Shown here: positions 1 to 4,552 of the stretch, piece by piece
Position numbering within the stretch: position 1 is the first letter of the stretch
Layout: every line of letters starts with the position of its first letter
Source: Nitrospiraceae bacterium
Lineage (GTDB): Bacteria > Nitrospirota > Thermodesulfovibrionia > Thermodesulfovibrionales > UBA9159
Direction of reading: 5' to 3'
Assembly (NCBI GenBank): GCA_003453735.1
Contig: DMNE01000526.1
Coordinates: 8,449-14,194 of the forward strand
Length of the DNA stretch: 5,746 nt
Made by a program: the position numbers and the translations under genes
Notes under the pieces: model-generated
Seen by the model: the letters and a program-made list of their open reading frames with translations, nothing else
Databases searched by the model: none
What the model was told of the DNA's origin: nothing

Positions 1-22
1 TCAAATCCTCTCCCCGCCACCA
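1..22 (+). tRNA. 3' end of a tRNA gene (partial, isotype unknown)
   Basis: The first 22 bases read as the end of a tRNA: T-loop remainder TCAAAT (1-6), 3' strand of the T stem CCTCT (7-11), 3' strand of the acceptor stem CCCCGCC (12-18), discriminator A (19) and an encoded CCA (20-22). The 5' acceptor strand should therefore be GGCGGGG, which lies outside the window. The anticodon is not visible, so the isotype cannot be given; an elongator Met-type tRNA would be compatible. An intrinsic terminator follows 9 nt later, which supports a transcript end here. Confidence 0.78.
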
Positions 23-31
23 AAGAACATC

Positions 32-61
32 AAGGGTTTGCAGACCTGCAAGCCTTTTTTG
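32..61 (+). terminator. Rho-independent terminator after the tRNA
   Basis: A hairpin with arms 32-42 and 47-57 and loop GACC (43-46) forms about 11 pairs, two of them G-T wobbles. It runs into a T tract (55-60) whose first bases pair with the A's at the 5' foot. It sits 9 nt after the tRNA CCA end, so it most likely ends the tRNA transcript. Confidence 0.75.
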
Positions 62-265
62 TTAAGGAATGTTGCGACTCCTCCTTCACTGAAGCCTGCA
101 CATCGGTTAATATATGAAACGGCTCCGAAGGAGGATGAGTGCAAGCGAGGATATTCGCTTTTCGACAAGATCCGCATGGCTATAGAATTTCTTCTTTTTG
201 GATGGATTATGCCAGGCGAAAGAGCCGGCACCATAGCGATTAGCTGATGGAACGGACCGCTCTTC
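61..265. other. Non-coding stretch, nothing recognised
   Basis: The stretch lies between the tRNA terminator and a minus-strand terminator. Open frames exist on both strands (for example + frame 2 to position 247, and a minus frame ending at 1-3). Both run into the tRNA or its terminator, neither has a convincing ribosome binding site, and their translations look like no protein family. Both flanking transcripts appear to end before or within this interval, so I treat it as intergenic. No repeat of the tRNA 3' end that would mark an integrated element is visible. Confidence 0.5.
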
Positions 266-295
266 AAAAAAAAACGTAATGGTTTCCCCTTTACG
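266..295 (-). terminator. Rho-independent terminator of the NDH-2-like gene
   Basis: Read on the minus strand, CGTAA (295-291) pairs with TTACG (279-275). After one A-A mismatch two further G-C pairs close a short GGAAA loop, and nine T's follow (274-266). The site lies about 90 nt downstream of the stop codon at 383-385. It faces the plus-strand tRNA terminator, so the two transcripts converge here. Confidence 0.7.
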
Positions 296-382
296 CCCCG
301 AAACGTGCACCGAGATGTGCTTCCTCTTCTAAGCAAACAGGGACAAGGGAAAGATCTTTACAGCAGACGAACAAGCGGTTAT

Positions 383-1600
383 TTAGAGAGGCGACAGTAT
401 TCGCATGCGATGACGCAATTCCGCACCGGGTATTACCGAAGTGATAGCAGAAAAAAACGGTTTTGTGAGGTACGTCATAAGATGCCTTGCCTGCACAGCC
501 CGTTTCAAGGCAATAACCCACTGTCCGGAGAGAAAAGTTTCATTACATATGAACATTCCCATCTCCTTTCCTATTGAGACTAGTTGCGGTTTATTCTTGG
601 GCGAATATCCCACCTGTTTTCTGTCTCGCAGATGGTTATAGATATTAAGACTGACCACGAGGGCCTGATCCGATGCATGATAAGCCAGGCGTTGAAAAGT
701 GAGAGGTTTGTCGTTCGCGTATACGCTGACGGCATCTCCCACTCCATAGATATACTGATTCTCAGGGCAGTGGAGGCGGTCCGTAAGCATGAGCCATCCC
801 TGCGGGTCTTTCCGTAACGGAATTTCCTTAATCAATCGTGTCGGCCGAATGCCTCCAGTCCATATAAGCATCGCCGCGCCGCGCCTCGTTCCGGATTCGA
901 GAATCACCGTATCCTTTTGGATCTCTTTAATGCGATCTCCCGTGACAATCGTAACCCCCTTCTGCAAGAGATATTGTTCTGCAAATTCTCCAGCTTCTGG
1001 AGGGAATTCGGGAAGAAGCTGAACACGGCCTTCGATGATTTCAAGGGCGATCTTGCCTGAATTGTAATCACCTCCATACGCGTTGTCGTTGATAAAGTCG
1101 ATGATCTCTCCTGCAACTTCGACCCCTTCCGTACCGCCACCCGCAATCATGACAGTGCGCTTGAGATCGCTCCGTGCAAGTAATAAACCCAGATCGGTTC
1201 GAATACGCTCAGCATTGTCCGGACTGCGGAACCGATAGGAAAAAGATTCAGCACCTTCTATACCGTAGAAGTTATTCTCTGCGCCACTCCCTATGACCAG
1301 ATAGTCATAAGGCAGAGTCTGAGCAGAAGTAATTACCTGTTTCTTTCTAGTATCCACTGAGAGAACCTCAGAGAGAACAAATTCAATACCTGCAACGCCC
1401 AACACCGCAGCAAGCGGTATTTGTATGTCTCGTGCGTGGAGTTTTCCTGAAATTATCTCATGAATTGATGGGATAAAGGAGTGGTATTCACTGCGATCAC
1501 AAACCGTTATCCTCGCGGAAGACCGCAGGAGATCCTTGAGAGAGAAGGCTGACTCTAAGCCGCCAAAGCCACCACCAACAACCACAACATTTACGGACAT
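383..1600 (-). CDS. Type II NADH dehydrogenase (NDH-2)-like FAD/NAD(P) oxidoreductase
   Basis: A complete 405-aa flavoprotein of the two-dinucleotide-binding-domain family. Residues 5-18 carry the N-terminal FAD fold with GGGFGG after a hydrophobic strand. Residues 150-166 carry the second Rossmann motif (IAGGGTEGVEVAGE) expected for NAD(P)H. WTGGIRP (247-253) and YGVGDAV (285-291) match the conserved motifs before the second flavin contact. The C-terminal part, LSGQWVIALKRAVQARHLM (357-375), resembles the membrane-association segment of NDH-2. Family members oxidise NADH at the inner face of the cytoplasmic membrane and reduce quinone without pumping protons. The conserved cysteines of sulfide:quinone reductases are not evident, but a related quinone or ferredoxin-NAD reductase role cannot be excluded. 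The ATG start is supported by GGGAGT (1607-1612) 6 nt upstream. The gene appears monocistronic, with its own promoter-like element and terminator. Confidence 0.88.
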   Translation of the reverse strand: MSVNVVVVGGGFGGLESAFSLKDLLRSSARITVCDRSEYHSFIPSIHEIISGKLHARDIQIPLAAVLGVAGIEFVLSEVLSVDTRKKQVITSAQTLPYDYLVIGSGAENNFYGIEGAESFSYRFRSPDNAERIRTDLGLLLARSDLKRTVMIAGGGTEGVEVAGEIIDFINDNAYGGDYNSGKIALEIIEGRVQLLPEFPPEAGEFAEQYLLQKGVTIVTGDRIKEIQKDTVILESGTRRGAAMLIWTGGIRPTRLIKEIPLRKDPQGWLMLTDRLHCPENQYIYGVGDAVSVYANDKPLTFQRLAYHASDQALVVSLNIYNHLRDRKQVGYSPKNKPQLVSIGKEMGMFICNETFLSGQWVIALKRAVQARHLMTYLTKPFFSAITSVIPGAELRHRMRILSPL

Positions 1601-1653
1601 CTTTAGACTCCCAACATGTCAGTGTTCTGTTAGTTAATAAATGCTCCATAAAC

Positions 1654-1681
1654 ATTCTATCAAATCCCAAGTGCCGTTCAA
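1654..1681 (-). promoter_or_regulatory. Putative sigma70-type promoter of the NDH-2-like gene
   Basis: On the minus strand, TTGAAC (1681-1676) is followed after 16 bp by TAGAAT (1659-1654). The -10 matches the consensus at five of six positions and the -35 at four of six. Transcription would start near 1647, giving a 5' leader of about 47 nt that contains the GGGAGT ribosome binding site. It is the best match in the upstream region, but the match is moderate. Confidence 0.4.
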
Positions 1682-1825
1682 GTCGTCCTTCAGTCAGGGG
1701 GAAAGGGGGCAGGCTACTTTTTAGTGGACGGTAATGAACCATGCCGAGGATATTCAGAGGATTAGGGCAGGATGTTGTTTGTAACGTCTTAAATCGTGGA
1801 AATGCAAGGCAGGAGGATGTTGAAG

Positions 1826-1861
1826 ATGAGCTCAAATCTCAACCGCCCATCCCGGAGATGA
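1826..1861 (+). CDS. Possible 11-codon leader ORF
   Basis: A strong AGGAGG (1811-1816) lies 9 nt upstream of ATG 1826, which opens the frame MSSNLNRPSRR and stops with TGA at 1859-1861. An in-frame ATG at 1817 is too close to the AGGAGG to be the likely start. The stop lies 4 nt before the ATG of the next ORF, whose own GGAG (1854-1857) sits in the last codons here. That arrangement would allow translational coupling. The peptide ends in basic residues and resembles no attenuator I know. The evidence is only the binding site and the spacing, so it may be fortuitous. Confidence 0.3.
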   Translation: MSSNLNRPSRR

Positions 1862-1865
1862 CTAC

Positions 1866-2096
1866 ATGGGAATAATATTTGACACACGCGAAATCATTAC
1901 AATTGAGCCCAAGAATCATGATATTCACTGTATTGCTGAGGCCCGTGAGGACGAGCCGTTCGGCATAAGCGTAATAACGCTGCTGCATTTTCCAGACACC
2001 TGGACTGCGAGGGGCCATCCTAAAACACTGGCGATCACCAACCCCGGCGGCGGGCAAGAGTATCACAGAAACTATTCTGGAGCGCAGATGACCTAG
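1866..2096 (+). CDS. Small hypothetical protein, 76 aa
   Basis: The ORF runs from ATG 1866 to TAG 2096, with GGAG (1854-1857) 8 nt upstream of the start. The product is a soluble-looking, mixed-charge protein with no signal peptide or membrane segment. It contains several His residues and a Gly-rich turn (NPGGGQ) near the C-terminus. I recognise no family. The antisense frame over the same bases is also open but has no comparable ribosome binding site and an odd composition, so the plus strand is the better call. It is divergent from the NDH-2-like gene and convergent with the PEP-CTERM gene. No clear intrinsic terminator follows it; the hairpin at 2158-2188 has its T tract on the other strand. 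It may be a genuine accessory gene or chance. Confidence 0.45.
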   Translation: MGIIFDTREIITIEPKNHDIHCIAEAREDEPFGISVITLLHFPDTWTARGHPKTLAITNPGGGQEYHRNYSGAQMT

Positions 2097-2157
2097 CACC
2101 TTGTGTTCAGATCACCAACTTGTGATAGTTTCCTTCGTAATTCGCATGCGTTTAACT

Positions 2158-2188
2158 AAAAAAAGAGGGGGGAGCATCATGGCTCCCC
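2158..2188 (-). terminator. Rho-independent terminator, minus strand
   Basis: On the minus strand, GGGGAGC (2188-2182) pairs perfectly with GCTCCCC (2175-2169) around a 6-nt loop, followed by CCTC and seven T's (2164-2158). It is the first strong terminator downstream of the PEP-CTERM gene, about 170 nt after its stop, and it also blocks antisense transcription into the plus-strand ORF at 1866-2096. On the plus strand the hairpin has no T tract. Confidence 0.72.
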
Positions 2189-2273
2189 ATTATGGGACGC
2201 TAATACGTTGATTAACAAGTTGTCGAGAACTATGTGAAGTGTTTACCTAAATTTGCAACGTCAGGGCTTTCTG

Positions 2274-2290
2274 TGACCTACACAAGGTCA
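2274..2290. repeat. Perfect 17-bp inverted repeat TGACCT-N5-AGGTCA
   Basis: TGACCT (2274-2279) and AGGTCA (2285-2290) are perfect inverse copies around ACACA. There is no T tract on either side, so it does not look like a terminator. The symmetry would suit a dimeric DNA-binding protein, but it lies in the 3' intergenic region of the PEP-CTERM gene rather than near an obvious promoter. Its role is unknown. Confidence 0.35.
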
Positions 2291-2356
2291 GCAAAATGCC
2301 CGTACCTGTCATTTCATTTTTCTCTCGAGGCGTTTATTCGGGCACCCTTTCAACTA

Positions 2357-2928
2357 CTATTTTTCACTCCGTCTTCGCAGTATCCCGAGAGCGGCCAGTC
2401 CGGAACCAAACAGCTGAAAAGCCGCAGGAATGGGGGTCGGTACGACATTGCCGGGAAGCTCAGCCAAGGCGTAGTTAAGGGCGTTCGCGCTAGGTTGTTG
2501 CTCGCTGCCCGTGGAGAAGTTGAAGGTATCATCCGCATTCGCCGAAGCCGCGGTACCAGACCAATAGTTAAGGGCCTGCAGTTGTGTAAACGGCGTTGTA
2601 TTTGTCAAAGGTGCGCCTAACGTATTGCCAAGCTCTGTATACAGATTCGTCAGCTCACTAATAGACGGCAGACTCCATCCAGTGAGCCTCTTGCTGTTAT
2701 ACGTAACTGTCGGTTCGTTCGCCCAGTGAAACTGATTTGTCCAGCTGTTAACGGGCGCTGTATAATCTAGCCACGTGATGTTCTGAGCGCCGTCATAAAT
2801 CAATTTGGTAGCTACCCGTGACCCCCGCTATCGTACCCGATCCCTCGACTGTCAAACTCGCGTACGACATTGCCGAAAAGCCCATACCAGGGCCATCGCA
2901 ATTAGCAAAACGAATAGTCTTTTTTCAC
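2357..2928 (-). pseudogene. PEP-CTERM/VPxPA-type exported protein with DUF1566-like domain, 5' frameshifts
   Basis: The intact open part (2357-2803) encodes 148 residues. A DUF1566/Lcl-like domain shows IYDGAQNITWLD, LTGWSLPSISEL and NYWSGT (about residues 2-13, 40-51, 79-84). The C-terminal tail (about 121-146) has VPTPIPAA, a hydrophobic segment LFGSGLAALGIL and a final RRR: the exosortase sorting signal of the PEP-CTERM/VPLPA group. Upstream, GGAGG (2937-2941) and GTG (2926-2928) start a typical signal peptide (KRLFVLLIAMAL, then SAMSYA). It is reachable only through three single-base corrections: one base missing in the A6 run (2920-2925), one missing in the G3/T4 run (2876-2883), one extra in the A3 run (2804-2806). 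Corrected, it gives 190 aa with a cleavable signal. Such proteins are secreted and processed by exosortase. It is either decayed or affected by sequencing error. A CDS-only reading would begin at the TTG at 2801-2803 without an export signal. Confidence 0.75.
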
Positions 2929-3004
2929 ACTTTTCACCTCCTTTCTTGTAAGTCTTTTTTGGCACTCCGGACCGAGCGGACCGCAACTACACGTCAACGA
3001 CACT

Positions 3005-3067
3005 CCCCGCCGCAAGCAGCGGGGTATCTTAGCGGTATGATTTCATCTTGCGTCGCAAGCGGCGGGG
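3005..3067. repeat. REP-like GC-rich palindromic pair
   Basis: A compact hairpin CCCCGCCG-CAAG-CAGCGGGG (3005-3024) is followed 35 bp later by a second, inverted half-unit, GCAAGCGGCGGGG (3055-3067). CCCCGCCGC (3005-3013) is also the exact inverse of GCGGCGGGG (3059-3067), so the two units can pair over a 45-nt loop. The minus strand forms the better small hairpin, because the C-A mismatch becomes a G-T pair. Paired palindromes of this type, in an intergenic gap between minus-strand genes, resemble REP/BIME elements that single-strand (Y1, RAYT-type) transposases act on. No such transposase is in the window. Confidence 0.55.
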
Positions 3068-3141
3068 AATTATGCCCAAACAGAGAATTAAACATAATTG
3101 TAGGTCGAACTGGCGCAGGTCGTCAGCCGTTCAAACAGGTA

Positions 3142-3450
3142 TCAGGCGCTTTTCAACTTTAGAACTCTGACCTCTCTCTCCAATCTCAAATCCAATTTAT
3201 CTTTCTCGACCTCGAGATCGTAGCGCGATTGAAGATTGAGCCAAAACCGTTCTGAAAGGCCGAAATAGCGGGCAAGTCTCAGGGCCGTGTCAGCGGTGAT
3301 TGACCGTTTACCATGGACAATCTCGTTAATACGGCGCGGCGCTACGCTGATATCTTTAGAGAGCCTGTACTGGCTGATTCCCAAGGGCTTCAGAAACTCC
3401 TCAAGCAGTATTTCCCCGGGATGAACCAGAGTTATTTTCTTGCTGCTCAT
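3142..3450 (-). CDS. higA: HigA-family antitoxin (XRE-type HTH)
   Basis: A 102-aa protein that opens with the HigA signature HPGEILLEEFLKPLGIS (about 10-26). It continues with the helix-turn-helix (QYRLSKDISVAPRRINEIV, about 27-45), HGKRSITADTALRLARYFG (46-64) and the closing SERFWLNLQSRYDLE. Length and order match the family, and the charged tail is normal. The protein neutralises HigB and, as a dimer, represses the operon through the helix-turn-helix; the palindrome upstream of higB is the likely operator. AGGAGG (3455-3460) overlaps the higB stop codon and lies 4 nt before the ATG, so translation is coupled to higB and initiation should be strong. The gene order toxin then antitoxin is the usual higBA order. 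No clear intrinsic terminator follows; the REP-like dyad lies about 75 bp downstream. Confidence 0.93.
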   Translation of the reverse strand: MSSKKITLVHPGEILLEEFLKPLGISQYRLSKDISVAPRRINEIVHGKRSITADTALRLARYFGLSERFWLNLQSRYDLEVEKDKLDLRLEREVRVLKLKSA

Positions 3451-3458
3451 AATTCCTC

Positions 3459-3740
3459 CTAATGGTAGTCTGTTATTTCAACGTTGTAGGCATCCCCTTG
3501 ATGCCATCGAAAACATATCCTCCACTGATCGTTAATACGGATGCTATGCTGCCCGTGGCGATTACCCGTGAGCTTCTCTAAGCGGTTGCCAGGCGGTACT
3601 CGCAGGTCTTCTAGGCGCTCAGCGCCATCCAAAATGAGTAATTTCCTCAAAGCACTTCGTCGTACCTCCGAAGGGAATTTTGACGAAAGCTGTCTGTGGA
3701 AGAGCTTCTCGGTATCTTTACAGCGAAAGCTCTTTATCAT
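3459..3740 (-). CDS. higB: HigB-family toxin (RelE/ParE superfamily mRNA interferase)
   Basis: A 93-aa protein of full family length. It carries the conserved blocks FRCKDTEKLF (about 5-14), ALRKL (30-34), DLRVPPGNRLEKLTG (45-59), HSIRINDQWRICF (65-77) and a C-terminal DAYNVEITDYH. HigB toxins bind the ribosome and cut mRNA during translation; the basic residues and the terminal His of the family's active region are present, so it looks functional. The start is ATG 3738-3740: an upstream in-frame TTG at 3774-3776 lies within the -35 box and would not be transcribed. No Shine-Dalgarno sequence precedes this ATG and the predicted transcription start is at or just before it, suggesting leaderless initiation. 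It lies 8 bp upstream of higA. Confidence 0.93.
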   Translation of the reverse strand: MIKSFRCKDTEKLFHRQLSSKFPSEVRRSALRKLLILDGAERLEDLRVPPGNRLEKLTGNRHGQHSIRINDQWRICFRWHQGDAYNVEITDYH

Positions 3741-3747
3741 GATGTTG

Positions 3748-3776
3748 ATGATAACGCGCGACGATAATAATGTCAA
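3748..3776 (-). promoter_or_regulatory. Sigma70 promoter of higBA
   Basis: On the minus strand, TTGACA (3776-3771, exact consensus) is followed by exactly 17 bp and TATCAT (3753-3748, five of six). The higB ATG begins 7 bp after the -10 box, so transcription starting at A3745, A3743 or A3740 would give a leader of 0-5 nt. Confidence 0.8.
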
Positions 3777-3788
3777 GCGTTATTATCG
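3762..3788. promoter_or_regulatory. Putative HigBA operator palindrome
   Basis: CGATAATAA (3762-3770) and TTATTATCG (3780-3788) form perfect 9-bp inverted arms with a 9-bp spacer that contains most of the -35 box. A second, wider inverted repeat ATAACGC (3751-3757) / GCGTTAT (3777-3783) overlaps it and spans from the -10 to the -35 box. Binding of a HigA dimer here would block RNA polymerase. This is inferred from position and symmetry. Confidence 0.65.
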
Positions 3789-3874
3789 GTATTCAGGGTG
3801 TTCATCAGTACAACAGATTTGATCAAGGCATTCTGAACTATTTGATTAACCTTAGTAAAAGAATTGGTGCTCAT
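3773..3874 (-). CDS. 33-codon ORF coupled to mazE, unknown
   Basis: This ORF occupies the slot where mazF would normally be. Its ATG (3874-3872) overlaps the mazE TGA by one base (TGATG), a classic coupling arrangement. It encodes MSTNSFTKVNQIVQNALIKS and a further 13 residues, ending with TGA at 3775-3773 inside the -35 box of higBA. The product is Asn- and Val-rich, has no MazF motif and resembles nothing I know. It could be a relic left when mazF was lost or replaced by higBA, a short peptide gene, or chance. The overlap is the only positive support. Confidence 0.3.
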   Translation of the reverse strand: MSTNSFTKVNQIVQNALIKSVVLMNTLNTDNNA

Positions 3875-4116
3875 CAGATAAGCTCTTTTCCAACAGGGAG
3901 CCCGAAGTCAACCTCGCTGTGTCGGTTCTGTGGAGTGATTCCCTTCACAAGCTCCTTTAAGGAATATTCCTTTTTCCCTGCAGGCTTGATAATAACACCT
4001 TCCTCAGTTTCAGTGACCTCGACAGCGGAATCCACTTCAATCCCTTTTTTCTTGGCAAGAGTGCGAGGAATGCTAACCCCAATACTGTTGCCCCATTGTG
4101 CAGCCTTAACAATCAT
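3874..4116 (-). CDS. MazE/AbrB-family antitoxin, without adjacent mazF
   Basis: An 80-aa protein of the AbrB/MazE/SpoVT swapped-hairpin fold. Residues 1-47 hold the diagnostic KAAQWGNSIGVSIPRTLA and the VEVTETEEGVIIKP strands. The C-terminal tail (about 50-80) contains YSLKELVKGITPQNRH and EVDFGLPVGKEL, the toxin-binding tail typical of MazE partners of MazF. A strong AAAAGGAGG (4122-4130) lies 5 nt before the ATG. In this family the antitoxin binds and represses its own promoter and neutralises the MazF endoribonuclease. No MazF motifs are found within the window downstream: a 33-codon ORF and then higBA follow. It is therefore either an orphan antitoxin or one whose toxin was lost. The C-terminal partner-binding tail is still intact. 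Confidence 0.85.
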   Translation of the reverse strand: MIVKAAQWGNSIGVSIPRTLAKKKGIEVDSAVEVTETEEGVIIKPAGKKEYSLKELVKGITPQNRHSEVDFGLPVGKELI

Positions 4117-4130
4117 AAGCGCCTCCTTTT

Positions 4131-4552
4131 GTTCCGCGTTTGCGTTTTCCTGTTTGGTATGCTGATGTTTAAAAAAGCGCCCTCTATTTTTGCTCAGCCA
4201 CGTATGGTCTGCCAGCCCTCCTGGGAAGTGAGGACAAAGCCCTTTTCCGGTCCAGCGCGGGGGAAATCCGCAGAATTTCCCGGCACACTCGGAAAGTTTG
4301 GCTTCTTCCTGTAACAGATATCGTCAAGTTCTTGTCAGGGACGAGTAGTGCATGTCGCGATAGGATCTTTCCATTATAGCCTCGCCCGGCCCAGCGCAGC
4401 TCATCTATCTCCAAACTACGTCTGTCTCAATTTTGTCCACTCATCGCTGACCTAGCCCCGTTTCAGCTTCTCCAATACAGTCTTGTTGTAACTTTTATTT
4501 CGTTTTATTGTCTATCTTATTAGATACCCGAAGAAGGAGGTGTCATAAAATT
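4131..4552. other. Intergenic stretch between divergent genes
   Basis: About 420 bp separate mazE (-) from the exported-protein gene (+), so promoters for both should lie here. A minus-strand frame is open over 4184-4414, but it lacks a ribosome binding site and resembles no family. A good -10-like TATAAT occurs on the minus strand around 4373-4378, without a matching -35. A 7-bp perfect inverted repeat GGGAAAT/ATTTCCC (4261-4267, 4275-4281) has no T tract. The AT-rich run at 4485-4520 is the likely promoter area of the plus-strand gene, but no clean -35/-10 pair stands out. I recognise no insertion sequence. Confidence 0.45.

Noticed and set aside
1..336. Long minus-strand open frame and an overlapping plus-strand frame (2-247)
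   Set aside because: Both run through the tRNA end and its terminator, lack ribosome binding sites and have translations typical of antisense tRNA regions.
2098..2125. Hairpin ATCAC-CAACTT-GTGAT after the 76-aa ORF as its terminator
   Set aside because: Only five pairs and no real T tract follow.
3003..3011. CTCCCCGCC matches the tRNA 3' end (10-18), as a candidate attachment-site repeat
   Set aside because: Nine GC-rich bases inside a palindromic REP-like unit are too short and too easily explained by that unit; flanking bases do not match.
2818..3162. 114-codon plus-strand frame across the PEP-CTERM leader and the REP-like dyad
   Set aside because: It is antisense to a well-supported signal-peptide region and reads through the GC-rich palindrome; no ribosome binding site.
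4184..4414. 76-codon minus-strand open frame between mazE and the exported-protein gene
   Set aside because: No ribosome binding site and no family resemblance; overlapping frames are open as well, as expected by chance.
4420..4445. GTCTCAATTTTGTCCAC resembling an insertion-sequence end
   Set aside because: The resemblance is only impressionistic: no transposase, no matching inverted end and no target duplication are visible.
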